64,000 bases of DNA from JANMOK01 sp031415055 (GTDB taxonomy: Bacteria; Pseudomonadota; Alphaproteobacteria; Rhodobacterales; Rhodobacteraceae): assembly GCA_031415055.1 (NCBI GenBank), contig JANOQZ010000006.1:151065-215064 (forward strand), given 5' to 3'. Every line of letters starts with the position of its first letter. The stretch's first letter is position 1. The notes beneath the pieces are model-generated. The model made no database searches and had not been told where the DNA came from. It saw only the letters and a list, made by a program, of their open reading frames with translations. Below are positions 35,360-43,924 of this stretch, piece after piece. The translations under genes were made by a program, and so were the position numbers.

Positions 35360-36621
35360 CCCGCCACCCGTTCAATATCGGCACCGCAAGCAAGCAGCTT
35401 GGCTTCTACCCGCTCATAGCCGCGATCCAAATGATACACCCGCGCCACCCGCGTTTCCCCTTTGGCCGCCAATCCCGCCAGTATCAACGACACCGAGGCC
35501 CGCAAATCCGTCGCCATCACCGGCGCACCTTTCAGTTCCTTGACCCCTGTCACCGTCGCATGGCCACCATGAACATCAATATGCGCCCCCATGCGGATCA
35601 GTTCGGGCGCATGCATGAAACGGTTCTCGAAAATCTTCTCTTCCAAAACGCTCACCCCATCCGCCAATGTCAGCAGCGCCATCATCTGCGCCTGCAAATC
35701 GGTCGGAAACCCCGGATGCGGTGCCGTCACCACATTCACTGGCCTGATCCGGCCATTTTTTCGACTAACCTTCAACCCCAAGGCCGTTTCCGATATTTCC
35801 GCCCCGGCTTCTTCCAACTTGGCGCTAAACGCCTCGACCAAAGACCGCTTGCCACCAATCAACTCCACCTCACCGCCCGTAATCACCGGCGCCAGCATAT
35901 AGGTGCCCAGTTCAATGCGATCCGTCACCACCTTGTGCGTAGCCCCATGCAGCCGATCCACCCCCTCAACCGTGATCGTCGAGGTGCCAGCACCCTCAAT
36001 CTTGGCTCCCATCGCGCTCAAACACGCCGCCAGATCGACAATCTCCGGCTCCCGCGCCGCGTTGGAAATCACCGTTGTGCCCTTAGCCAAAGTCGCCGCC
36101 ATCAGCACATTCTCCGTTGCCCCAACCGAAACAAACGGAAAATCCACACGACCACCCTTCAGCCCCCCACGAGCTTCCGCATGCACATATCCATCCCTCA
36201 ACTCAATCTTCGCCCCCAAAGCTTCCAGCCCGTGCAAATGCAAATCGACCGGCCGCGCCCCGATGGCGCAGCCGCCGGGCAGCGACACTTCGGCATGCCC
36301 ATCCCGCGCCAACATCGGCCCCAACACCAAAATCGAGGCCCGCATCTTGCGCACAATGTCATAATCCGCTTTGTGGTTGGCGATCATCTTGGTGCCAATC
36401 ACCAGCACCTGCCCGTCCTGCAAATGCGCCACTTCGCAACCCAGAGACTCCAGCAGCTGCGTCATGGTGCGGATGTCCGACAATCGCGGCGCATTGGTCA
36501 AAGTCAGCGGTTCTTCGGTCAGCAAAGCCGCAGGCATCAGCGTCAGACAGGCGTTTTTCGCCCCGGCAATCGGGATTGTCCCGTGCAAAGCCCTGCCGCC
36601 CCTCACCAAAATCGAATCCAT
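35356..36621 (-). CDS. murA: UDP-N-acetylglucosamine 1-carboxyvinyltransferase
   Basis: A 421-residue MurA, which adds enolpyruvate to UDP-GlcNAc as the first committed step of peptidoglycan synthesis. The N-terminus has AGAKNACLTLMPAALL, and the active-site cysteine is in the loop SLPGGCAIGARPVDLHLHG, so the enzyme should be fosfomycin-sensitive in principle. It sits between a 55-residue protein and DUF2948. Confidence 0.96.
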   Translation of the reverse strand: MDSILVRGGRALHGTIPIAGAKNACLTLMPAALLTEEPLTLTNAPRLSDIRTMTQLLESLGCEVAHLQDGQVLVIGTKMIANHKADYDIVRKMRASILVLGPMLARDGHAEVSLPGGCAIGARPVDLHLHGLEALGAKIELRDGYVHAEARGGLKGGRVDFPFVSVGATENVLMAATLAKGTTVISNAAREPEIVDLAACLSAMGAKIEGAGTSTITVEGVDRLHGATHKVVTDRIELGTYMLAPVITGGEVELIGGKRSLVEAFSAKLEEAGAEISETALGLKVSRKNGRIRPVNVVTAPHPGFPTDLQAQMMALLTLADGVSVLEEKIFENRFMHAPELIRMGAHIDVHGGHATVTGVKELKGAPVMATDLRASVSLILAGLAAKGETRVARVYHLDRGYERVEAKLLACGADIERVAG

Positions 36622-36631
36622 CTGCCCGCCT

Positions 36632-36799
36632 CTATTTCTTTTCTTCGTCCGCCGGTTTTCCGGCCTCGCGCCGGCGCATTTGCACCTTACGCTTGCTCAA
36701 ATTGTCGCGCAAAACCTGCGCCAACCGCTTTTCCCGCGCCGCCGCCTGCACCGCCTTGGAATCCAGCCCCGATTGATCTTGCGCTTTCCGCCTGCTCAT
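36632..36799 (-). CDS. Small basic protein upstream of murA
   Basis: A 55-residue, highly charged protein (MSRRKAQDQSGLDSKAVQ, then LRDNLSKRKVQMRRRE). It has no membrane segment. ATG 36799 is chosen because the longer frame upstream runs into the tRNA-Thr gene. Ten bases separate it from murA. I associate it with unnamed small proteins at the same place in related genomes, tentatively. Confidence 0.62.
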   Translation of the reverse strand: MSRRKAQDQSGLDSKAVQAAAREKRLAQVLRDNLSKRKVQMRRREAGKPADEEKK

Positions 36800-36891
36800 G
36801 GCCGCAGCCATACAACACAGCGCCAACCATAGCCAGATTGCCCTTGCACTCTGCACATGATTTGCTAAACCGCGCCGTCCAATGCGACAAA

Positions 36892-36966
36892 GCTGTGGTA
36901 GCTCAGTGGTAGAGCACACCCTTGGTAAGGGTGAGGTCGAGAGTTCAATCCTCTCTCACAGCACCA
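36892..36966 (+). tRNA. tRNA-Thr (anticodon GGT)
   Basis: A complete 75-nt cloverleaf with acceptor GCTGTGG/TCACAGC (one G-T pair), D-arm GCTC/GAGC, anticodon stem CACCC/GGGTG around loop TTGGTAA, T-arm GAGAG-TTCAATC-CTCTC, and an encoded CCA. Anticodon GGT reads ACC and ACT. The CCA abuts the stop of the convergent acyl-CoA synthetase gene with no spacer. Confidence 0.97.
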
Positions 36967-38856
36967 TCACTTCCACTCCCACCCCACCGTAAACGCCCCC
37001 AGCGCATCGACCACGCCCTGATCCGAACAATCCCCGGTTTTCAGCAAAACCGCCACCAACCCGCGTTTCTTGTCCTCAAACACATGGTCCACCTGCGCAT
37101 GCACGCCCCCCGCATACAGCGCCTGCCCAAACACCCGGCCAATCGCCGATTTGCGCAACTCGTTCTTCAGAATTTTCCCGACCGCCGTTTTCGGCAATTC
37201 GCCGACAATCTCGATATATTTCGGCACCGCGGCGCGTTCCCCCACATGTTCCCCGGCAAACTCCAGCAGTTCCTCCACCGAAACCACAGCCCCCTGCACC
37301 AATTCGACATAGGCACAGGGTATTTCACCCGCCTCGGCATCCGGCTGCCCTATCGCTCCAACCATCGCCACCGCCGGATGCTTGGCCAAGGCCTCTTCGA
37401 TCATCGCCGGATCGATATTGTGGCCGCCACGAATGATCAAATCCTTGGCCCGCCCGGTTATCCAGATATAGCCGTCCTTATCTATCCGCCCCAAATCACC
37501 CGACCGCAGATAAACCCCCCCGGCATAAAGCCCCCGGTTCTTATCCTCTTCCGTATAGGTCAAACCGGGCGACACACCGGGGCTGGAGATGCAGATTTCC
37601 CCCACCTCATCCACGCCGCATTCCTTCAAGATCGAGCCATCCGTCGAACAATGCAGAATCCGCACTTCGGTATAGGGAAACGGAATCCCGACCGAGCCAA
37701 TTTTGTTTTCCCCCATCGGCGGGTTGATCGACACCAGACACGTGGCTTCGGTCATGCCGTAGCCTTCGAGAATCTTGATCCCCGTCGCGCTCTCGAAGCG
37801 ATTGAACAATTCCACCGCCAAAGGTGCCGACCCGCTCAACGCATATTGCAGCGTCGAGACATCGGCATCGACCTTGTTTTGCATCAGCTTTGAAATCGCC
37901 GCCGGCACGGTGATGATGAACGTCACTTTCCAGCGTTCCACCAGCTTCCAGAAATTCTCGTACACCCCCTCGCCGCGATAGCCCTGCGGCGTCGGCATCA
38001 CCATATGCGAGCCCGCCGCGATGCAATTCATCAGCACCGGATAGGCGGCAAAAACATGAAACATCGGCAGCGGACAGATCATCACCGTCTTTTCATTGAA
38101 CAACACGTCATGACCGCACCAGCCGTTGTAAATAATCCCCGATGCCCGGTGTCGCGCCACCTTTGGCATCCCGGTCGTGCCACCGGTATGGAAATAGGCG
38201 CAGAAGCGGTCCTCGCGGCTTTCCTTGAATTCCAGCGCCGTTTTTTCACGCAACAATTCCGTGTTGAAATCCAATACATTAGCCGCATGTGTTCGCGTGA
38301 ATTTTGGCCTGATCAACGGCACAATCCAACTCAAAGGCGCGTGCATATAGCGCTTCAAGTCAACTTCCAGCACGGTTTTGATATTCGGCGCCAAAGCAAT
38401 CGCTTCATCTACGCGCTGTGGCAGGTCGGTCTTGGGAAATGCCCGCAGAGTCACCAGAACCTTGGCGTTGGTCTCGCGCAATATCGAGGCAATCTGCTCG
38501 GCCTCCAGCAAGGGATTGACCGGGTTCACAATCCCCGCCGTGCTGCCGCCCAGAAAGGTCAAAACCGCTTCATTGCAATTGGGCAAAAGGTACGCCACCA
38601 CGTCCTTTTCACCCACGCCCATCCGACGCAGCATGTTCGCCGTCTGCACCACTTTGCCCTGCAATTGCCGCCAGTTCAGCGTCTCCGCCGGGTCTTTCGC
38701 CCCCGATCGCAACTGAAAACTTAGGGCATTGTGCCCGGGAAACTTATCCGCCGTCTCGCTGAGAAACTGAAACACCGTCCGCGCGGTGATCCGCTGCAAC
38801 CATGGCATTTCCGCCTCGAACCCAAGTTTATCGGCAAGGTTGGAAAATGGGCGCAT
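36967..38856 (-). CDS. AMP-forming acyl-CoA synthetase (long type)
   Basis: A 629-residue adenylate-forming enzyme. The phosphate loop YFHTGGTTGMPKVARHRASG is the AMP-binding signature, followed by LEGYGMTEATCLVS, the hinge region RSGDLGRIDKDGYIWITGR, and the C-terminal catalytic Lys in ELPKTAVGKILKNELR. It activates a fatty or other carboxylic acid to its CoA ester via acyl-AMP; chain length is not predictable. It stands alone on the minus strand. Confidence 0.9.
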   Translation of the reverse strand: MRPFSNLADKLGFEAEMPWLQRITARTVFQFLSETADKFPGHNALSFQLRSGAKDPAETLNWRQLQGKVVQTANMLRRMGVGEKDVVAYLLPNCNEAVLTFLGGSTAGIVNPVNPLLEAEQIASILRETNAKVLVTLRAFPKTDLPQRVDEAIALAPNIKTVLEVDLKRYMHAPLSWIVPLIRPKFTRTHAANVLDFNTELLREKTALEFKESREDRFCAYFHTGGTTGMPKVARHRASGIIYNGWCGHDVLFNEKTVMICPLPMFHVFAAYPVLMNCIAAGSHMVMPTPQGYRGEGVYENFWKLVERWKVTFIITVPAAISKLMQNKVDADVSTLQYALSGSAPLAVELFNRFESATGIKILEGYGMTEATCLVSINPPMGENKIGSVGIPFPYTEVRILHCSTDGSILKECGVDEVGEICISSPGVSPGLTYTEEDKNRGLYAGGVYLRSGDLGRIDKDGYIWITGRAKDLIIRGGHNIDPAMIEEALAKHPAVAMVGAIGQPDAEAGEIPCAYVELVQGAVVSVEELLEFAGEHVGERAAVPKYIEIVGELPKTAVGKILKNELRKSAIGRVFGQALYAGGVHAQVDHVFEDKKRGLVAVLLKTGDCSDQGVVDALGAFTVGWEWK

Positions 38857-38989
38857 GGCGGGCTCCGAGCATGAATTGACGCTAGGTCACGCGTCACTTT
38901 CACGATACTCTAACGATCCGCTTAATCGCGCAAGCTTTTCGCACGACACTACCTTTCAACATCGGGGAAAGGTTGTTTCGGCCACGTTT

Positions 38990-39026
38990 CCCTCACCCGC
39001 TTGCGGGGGAGGGTCAGGGTGGGGGC
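38990..39026. repeat. CCCTC...GGGTCAGGGTGGGG dispersed element, copy 1
   Basis: CCCTC-ACCCGCTTGCGGGG-GAGGGTCAGGGTGGGGGC forms a G/C-rich hairpin next to the ABC transporter stop. A near copy lies at 60393-60429. This is one of the short palindromic repeats often seen between genes in Proteobacteria. Confidence 0.7.
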
Positions 39027-39036
39027 TAAGCGCCCC

Positions 39037-40833
39037 TCAAGCCGCCCCATCGGTAAACTGCAACTTGGCCAGCCTCGCGTACAGGCCCTTCTGCTCGACC
39101 AACTGCCCGTGGCTACCTTCTGCCACCACTTGCCCATCCTGAAACACGATAATCCGGTCGGCCTTCTTGACCGTCGCCAGCCGATGCGCAATCACGATCA
39201 TCGTGCGACCCACCGCCAAAGCGTCGACCGCCTGTTGCACCGCGCGTTCGCTTTCCGCGTCCAGTGCCGAGGTCGCCTCATCCAACAACAGCACCGGCGC
39301 GTCGCGCAAAATGGCCCGGGCAATGGCAATGCGCTGGCGTTGACCGCCCGAAAGCATCACCCCACGTTCGCCAACATAAGTATCGTAACCCTTTGGCAAC
39401 CTGACCAAAAACTCATCCGCCGCCGCCGCCTTGGCCGCCGCGATCACTTCCTCATCGCTCGCTCCCGGTCGGCCAAAGCGGATATTTTCCCGCGCCGTAT
39501 CGGCAAAAATCACCGCTTCCTGTGGCACCAAGGCAAACGATCGCCGCATCTCGTCGCGCATCATCGCGTCCAGCGGAATGCCGTCCAAAGTGATCCGCCC
39601 CTCATCGGGGTCAAAGAACCGCATCAGCAACTGGAATATCGTCGACTTTCCAGCCCCCGATGGCCCAACCAAAGCCACGGTTTCGCCCGGAAAAATCTCC
39701 AGATTAAGCCCTTCCAAAGCCGCCACTTCCGGCCGTGCCGGATAACGAAAGGTCACATTCTCGAATTTCAGCCGTCCTTCGGCCCGTGTGGGCGCGGCAA
39801 CCGGATGCAGCGGATCCTTGATAATATCCTCGGCATTCAGCAATTCGATCAGTCGATCGGTGGCGCCAGCCGCCCGCTGCAACTCGCCCCATATCTCAGA
39901 CAATGCGGCAACTGCACCCGCTATCATCACGGAATATATCAGAAATTGCACCAAGGCACCAAGAGTCATGCGACCCTCGCGCACGTCGGTCGCGCCCATC
40001 CACAGCACCGAAACGATGCCTGTGAAAATCAGAAAAATTACCGCAATCGTCATCAAAGTGCGCACAGCAATCCGTTTACGGGCCGAATTGAACGCGGCTT
40101 CGGTCAGATTGCCAAAATGCGCTCGACTGGCGGCCTCGTGACTGAACGCTTGCACCGTTTGCGCGGCCAGCAATGTCTCGGATGCTTCACCCGAAGACGC
40201 CGCAATCATATCCTGATTTTCCCGGCTCAAGCGGCGCAATTTGCGCCCCAAAGTCAGCAGCGGCACCAGCACAAACGGCACCACCAGCAGCACCAATCCC
40301 GCCAGTTTGACCGAGGTGAACGACATCATCACCACGCCGCCGATGAACAGCATGACGTTGCGCAGAGCGACCGAAACCGACGACCCGATCACCGACAGAA
40401 TCAACGTCGTATCGGTCGTCAGTCGCGATAAAACCTCGCCCGTCAGGATGGTTTCGTAAAACGCCGGGCTCATGCCGATGACTTTGGAGTAAACCTTGGT
40501 GCGAATATCGGCGACCACGCGCTCACCCAATCGTGTCACCAGGTAAAACCGCAGACCGGTGCCCAAAGCCAACAGCGCCATGATCACCAGCCCGGCCTTG
40601 AAATAAAAATCAATGCCGTCAAGCCCTTGCGTATCGATTCCGTCGATCACCGTGCGCACCGCGACCGGCAAAAGCAGCGACAAGGCCGCCGTGAACATCA
40701 GCATGAACACCGCGGCAATAATCATCCAGCGATAGGGTTTGAGAAACGGCAAAAGCCCCGCCAAAGGGGCCACACCCTTGGCCGCTGCCCGCGTTGGTTC
40801 TTCGTTTGCTCCGAATGTCTTGTCTTCGGCCAT
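39037..40833 (-). CDS. ABC exporter, fused permease and ATPase (MsbA/LmrA type)
   Basis: A 598-residue half-transporter. Six membrane helices (about residues 35-320) are followed by the nucleotide-binding domain with Walker A LVGPSGAGKSTIFQLL, signature VMLSGGQRQRIAIARAI, Walker B PVLLLDEATSALD and the H-loop VIAHRLATV. It works as a homodimer or with a partner; the cargo could be lipid, peptide or drug. ATG 40833 is preferred over the adjacent GTG 40836. A CtrA-like box lies about 44 bases upstream. Confidence 0.92.
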   Translation of the reverse strand: MAEDKTFGANEEPTRAAAKGVAPLAGLLPFLKPYRWMIIAAVFMLMFTAALSLLLPVAVRTVIDGIDTQGLDGIDFYFKAGLVIMALLALGTGLRFYLVTRLGERVVADIRTKVYSKVIGMSPAFYETILTGEVLSRLTTDTTLILSVIGSSVSVALRNVMLFIGGVVMMSFTSVKLAGLVLLVVPFVLVPLLTLGRKLRRLSRENQDMIAASSGEASETLLAAQTVQAFSHEAASRAHFGNLTEAAFNSARKRIAVRTLMTIAVIFLIFTGIVSVLWMGATDVREGRMTLGALVQFLIYSVMIAGAVAALSEIWGELQRAAGATDRLIELLNAEDIIKDPLHPVAAPTRAEGRLKFENVTFRYPARPEVAALEGLNLEIFPGETVALVGPSGAGKSTIFQLLMRFFDPDEGRITLDGIPLDAMMRDEMRRSFALVPQEAVIFADTARENIRFGRPGASDEEVIAAAKAAAADEFLVRLPKGYDTYVGERGVMLSGGQRQRIAIARAILRDAPVLLLDEATSALDAESERAVQQAVDALAVGRTMIVIAHRLATVKKADRIIVFQDGQVVAEGSHGQLVEQKGLYARLAKLQFTDGAA

Positions 40834-40876
40834 CACGATCCTTCGCTGGGTGAAACCGGTCTATACCACCAATAGG

Positions 40877-40891
40877 TTAATAACGGCTTAA
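40877..40891 (-). promoter_or_regulatory. CtrA-like box TTAA-N7-TTAA
   Basis: On the minus strand TTAA-GCCGTTA-TTAACC matches the alphaproteobacterial CtrA consensus TTAA-N7-TTAAC in every fixed base. It lies 44-58 bases before the ABC exporter ATG, a suitable promoter position. One similar match elsewhere in the window (60450) is not at a promoter, so chance cannot be dismissed. Confidence 0.35.
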
Positions 40892-40928
40892 TGCCGCGAC
40901 AAGGCACCATTGTGGCAAATGCGAAATT

Positions 40929-41002
40929 TGGAGCGGGCGGCGGGAATCGAACCCGCGTCTTTAGCTTGGAAGGCTAAGGTCTTACCATTACACAACGCCC
41001 GC
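40929..41002 (-). tRNA. tRNA-Gly (anticodon TCC)
   Basis: A complete 74-nt cloverleaf on the minus strand. Acceptor GCGGGCG pairs with CGCCCGC, the anticodon stem TTAGC/GCTAA holds loop CTTCCAA, and the T-arm is GCGGG-TTCGATT-CCCGC. Discriminator T and CCA are encoded. Anticodon TCC reads GGA and GGG. Confidence 0.97.
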
Positions 41003-41036
41003 GTGCGCCGCTTATATGCGCAGCCCCGGTAAATGT

Positions 41037-41684
41037 TCAAGCACCCAATAACCCTTCCAAAACCCCCGGCAGATCATCAAAATGGTCCAGCAAAGCCTCC
41101 GGCTCCAGCAGATCAACCGCACGTCCACCCGGCCCAAACGTCACCAAAACACACGGCACCCCGGCATTTTTCGCCGTCACCCGGTCGGTGATCGTGTCGC
41201 CGATCAGCACAGCACGCTCGCGAACACCCCCGCACAACCGGATCGTTTCCCACAAATGCAGCGGATCGGGCTTACGAACCGCTAACGAATCCGCCCCCAA
41301 AACTGCACCGAAAACATCCCAAACTTGCAGTTTTTTCAAAAGAATTTCAGCCAGATAGGCCGGTTTGTTCGTGCAAACCCCCAGCTTCCAACCGCGAAAG
41401 GCCAGCATCGCCAAAGCCCCACCAACCCCCGGATACAACCGCGTCGCCCGGGCAATCCCCGCCTCGTAATGTCCAAGCAACACCGGATACAGCCGATCCA
41501 CCAATCCCTCATCGTCAATCCGCGCCCTCAGCATTGCCCGACCGCCGCCAAAGGCTATCGCCTTGTCCGCCACCGGATCGAGCAATGCAAAACCCGCATC
41601 AACAAAACACGCATTCGCCGCCGCAATCAAATCGGCGCTGGTATCGGCCAAAGTCCCATCCAGATCAAATATCGCCGTCCGCAT
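41037..41684 (-). CDS. gph: Phosphoglycolate phosphatase (HAD family)
   Basis: A 215-residue HAD hydrolase with the nucleophile motif FDLDGTLADT at the N-terminus, VCTNKP as motif II, the Lys in AVRKPDPLHL and the acidic motif LIGDTITDRVTA. Length and motifs fit Gph, which removes phosphate from 2-phosphoglycolate. The ATG at 41684 is 12 codons inside the open frame and starts at the nucleophile strand. It diverges from glmU. Confidence 0.88.
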   Translation of the reverse strand: MRTAIFDLDGTLADTSADLIAAANACFVDAGFALLDPVADKAIAFGGGRAMLRARIDDEGLVDRLYPVLLGHYEAGIARATRLYPGVGGALAMLAFRGWKLGVCTNKPAYLAEILLKKLQVWDVFGAVLGADSLAVRKPDPLHLWETIRLCGGVRERAVLIGDTITDRVTAKNAGVPCVLVTFGPGGRAVDLLEPEALLDHFDDLPGVLEGLLGA

Positions 41685-41747
41685 CACGCCTTCCTTCGGG
41701 TTCGCTTCACTGCTAATCAAAAGCCGGGTTCACGAAAAGGCGCAATC

Positions 41748-43100
41748 ATGGCAACAGCCGCAATTATCCTCGCCGCAGGCAAAGGCACGCGGATGAAATC
41801 CGACCTGCCCAAAGTGCTGCACAAAATCGGCAACGCCCCCCTCGTCGCCCATGTCATCGCTTCGGTGCGACAAACCGACCTCGACAAACTCATCGCCGTC
41901 GTCGGCCACGAGGCCGAAATGGTCGCCAAGGCGGTGGAAGAGATTTACGACGATGCCTTCATCGTCACCCAAACCGACCAACTCGGCACCGCCCACGCCG
42001 TGCTACAAGTGCTTCCCGCCTTGAAAGGCTTCAAAGGCCAAGTCTTGATCCTCTACGGCGACACCCCTTTCATCCGCCCTGAAACCCTCGAATCCATGTT
42101 AGAATCGCAAACCAACGGTAATTCCGTCACCGTTCTGGGCTTTGAGTCCCCAACCCCCGGCAGTTATGGCCGTCTGATCGTCGATGCCGAAGGCAATCTC
42201 GACCGCATTGTCGAGGCGAAAGAGGCAACACCCGACGAACTGGCAACCACGCTTTGCAATTCCGGCGTCATGTGTATCGAATCCGCCGCCCTGCACGCGC
42301 TGATCCCGGAAATCAGCAATACCAACGCCAAGGGCGAGTATTACCTGACCGATATTGTCGCTTTGGCGCGCACAAAATACCTGAAATGTGCCGTTGTCAC
42401 CTGCCCGGAATCCGAAACCCTCGGCGTTGATTCCCGCGAGGCACTCATCAAAGCCGAAGCCATTTTCCAAACCCGCAGCCGCCAAGACGCCATAGAAAAT
42501 GGCACCACATTGCTGGCCCCCGAAACCGTCTATTTCTCGCAAGACACCGCCATCGGTGGCGACGTCATCGTTGAGCCCAACGTCATCTTCGGCCTTGGCG
42601 TCACTGTCGAAAACGGCGCAACCATCCGCGCCTTCAGCCACCTCGAAGGCTGCCACGTCTCCCAAGGTGCCATCGTCGGCCCCTTTGCGCGGCTTAGACC
42701 GGGTGCCGAAATCGGCCCCAACGCCCATGTCGGCAATTTCGTTGAAATCAAAAACGCCGTGCTCGACCAAGGAGCAAAGGTCAACCACCTGTCCTACATC
42801 GGCGACGCCCATATCGGCGAGGCGGCCAATATCGGCGCGGGTACCATCACCTGCAACTACGACGGCGTCTTCAAACACCACACCGAAATCGGCGCCCGCG
42901 CCTTCATCGGCTCCAACTCCGCCTTGGTCGCGCCGGTCAAGATCGGTGCCGAAACCCTCATCGCTGCCGGTTCCGTCATCACCTCCAACGTCCCCGACGG
43001 CGCCCTTGCAGTAGCGCGTGGCCAGCAAGTCAACAAGCCAAGACTGGCTCGAAAGTTGATGGACAAGCTGCGCGCGGCAAAGGCGGCAAGGGAGCCCTGA
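41748..43100 (+). CDS. glmU: Bifunctional UDP-GlcNAc pyrophosphorylase / glucosamine-1-P acetyltransferase
   Basis: A 450-residue GlmU. The N-terminal uridyltransferase half begins at ATG 41748 with IILAAGKGTRMKSDLPKVLH. The C-terminal half is a left-handed beta-helix of hexapeptide repeats ending in the acetyltransferase site (EIKNAVLDQGAKVNHLSYIG, ANIGAGTITCNYDG). With GlmM and MurA in the same window it supplies peptidoglycan and lipid A precursors. Confidence 0.96.
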   Translation: MATAAIILAAGKGTRMKSDLPKVLHKIGNAPLVAHVIASVRQTDLDKLIAVVGHEAEMVAKAVEEIYDDAFIVTQTDQLGTAHAVLQVLPALKGFKGQVLILYGDTPFIRPETLESMLESQTNGNSVTVLGFESPTPGSYGRLIVDAEGNLDRIVEAKEATPDELATTLCNSGVMCIESAALHALIPEISNTNAKGEYYLTDIVALARTKYLKCAVVTCPESETLGVDSREALIKAEAIFQTRSRQDAIENGTTLLAPETVYFSQDTAIGGDVIVEPNVIFGLGVTVENGATIRAFSHLEGCHVSQGAIVGPFARLRPGAEIGPNAHVGNFVEIKNAVLDQGAKVNHLSYIGDAHIGEAANIGAGTITCNYDGVFKHHTEIGARAFIGSNSALVAPVKIGAETLIAAGSVITSNVPDGALAVARGQQVNKPRLARKLMDKLRAAKAAREP

Positions 43101-43207
43101 CGCGACATCGATGCCTCTCCGGCGGCAAGTCGGCCGCCACTTACCCGAATGTCTTGCCAATAACCTTGGTCCGCAAATTGATTCTTTTAGGATAGCAGAG
43201 AAGCCAA

Positions 43208-43226
43208 TGCCACCAATATTGTGGCA
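43208..43226. promoter_or_regulatory. Dyad TGCCAC-N7-GTGGCA upstream of the HEPN-like gene
   Basis: TGCCAC-CAATATT-GTGGCA is a perfect 6-bp dyad with an AT core, 32 bases before the ATG at 43258. It is a plausible operator for a transcription factor. No regulator gene is adjacent. Confidence 0.4.
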
Positions 43227-43257
43227 ATTTGTTCGTCCTAGGGTAGGATGACGATCA

Positions 43258-43821
43258 ATGACGAAAATGCAACTTGTTCATTTGGTAGGGGTGGAGAGTA
43301 ATCCGACTGTCGCGAGACTACTCGGCGAGATTACAATCAACTGGAGTTATCTTGAACTTCACATGCGCAATCACGTCAGTTTGTTGATCGACGCCGAAGA
43401 TGGAATCGGCGGCGTGCTTACGAATGCTGCTGGTTTTGAAAAATGGCTGGCTTGGTCTAAAGAGCTCGTCGCCCTTAGGTCGTTCGGCGTTGATGCATTG
43501 TCAGATTGGAAAATCACTTACGACATCCTTTTGAAGGCGCAGAAGGCGAGAAACAGGATCACCCACGCTTTCATTTCTTCATCAAAAATTCGCGGTTTTA
43601 ACAGAATACAATCTCTTAAGATGAGCGGTGCGATCGACAAAAGGACAGTAGAAGTTATTGTTGACGAATTAAAAACTGATGATCTCAGAGAAATTTTGCG
43701 TATGATACATGAGGCGCAACGTTACCTGAGTTCTTGGCAAGGTGCTTACGTGTATGGTCCGATAGGCGGTGGCCCGGCGAGGCTCCCGAACCTGAAACCA
43801 AGAAAAGTCGTGTTCAAATAG
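43258..43821 (+). CDS. Orphan protein with HEPN-like R-N-x3-H motif
   Basis: A 187-residue, probably all-helical protein. KARNRITHAF contains R-N-x3-H, the catalytic signature of HEPN ribonucleases, in a helix after a long helical N-terminus that begins near GEITINWSYLELHMRNH. No antitoxin or nucleotidyltransferase gene adjoins. Codon use is clearly AT-richer than in glmU or the gene after it, so it was probably acquired. It may be an RNase toxin, a defence factor, or a non-catalytic HEPN relative. The ATG has AGGA seven bases ahead. Confidence 0.6.
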   Translation: MTKMQLVHLVGVESNPTVARLLGEITINWSYLELHMRNHVSLLIDAEDGIGGVLTNAAGFEKWLAWSKELVALRSFGVDALSDWKITYDILLKAQKARNRITHAFISSSKIRGFNRIQSLKMSGAIDKRTVEVIVDELKTDDLREILRMIHEAQRYLSSWQGAYVYGPIGGGPARLPNLKPRKVVFK

Positions 43822-43924
43822 GCAATTGTCCGAACGCCAATTTTCGGTCAGATCTCAATTTCATGCCAAATCCAAATGCTTTTTCAGTTTGTGACAATTT
43901 CGGGACTCTGTGGGGAACTCTCGA

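Noticed and set aside
35347..36912. 521-codon plus-strand open frame across murA
   Set aside because: It lies antisense to an unambiguous murA, has no family resemblance and shows the Arg/His/Pro/Gln-rich composition typical of shadow frames in GC-rich DNA.
36892..36966. tRNA-Thr as an integration site
   Set aside because: No duplicate of the tRNA 3' end, no integrase and no composition shift were seen downstream.
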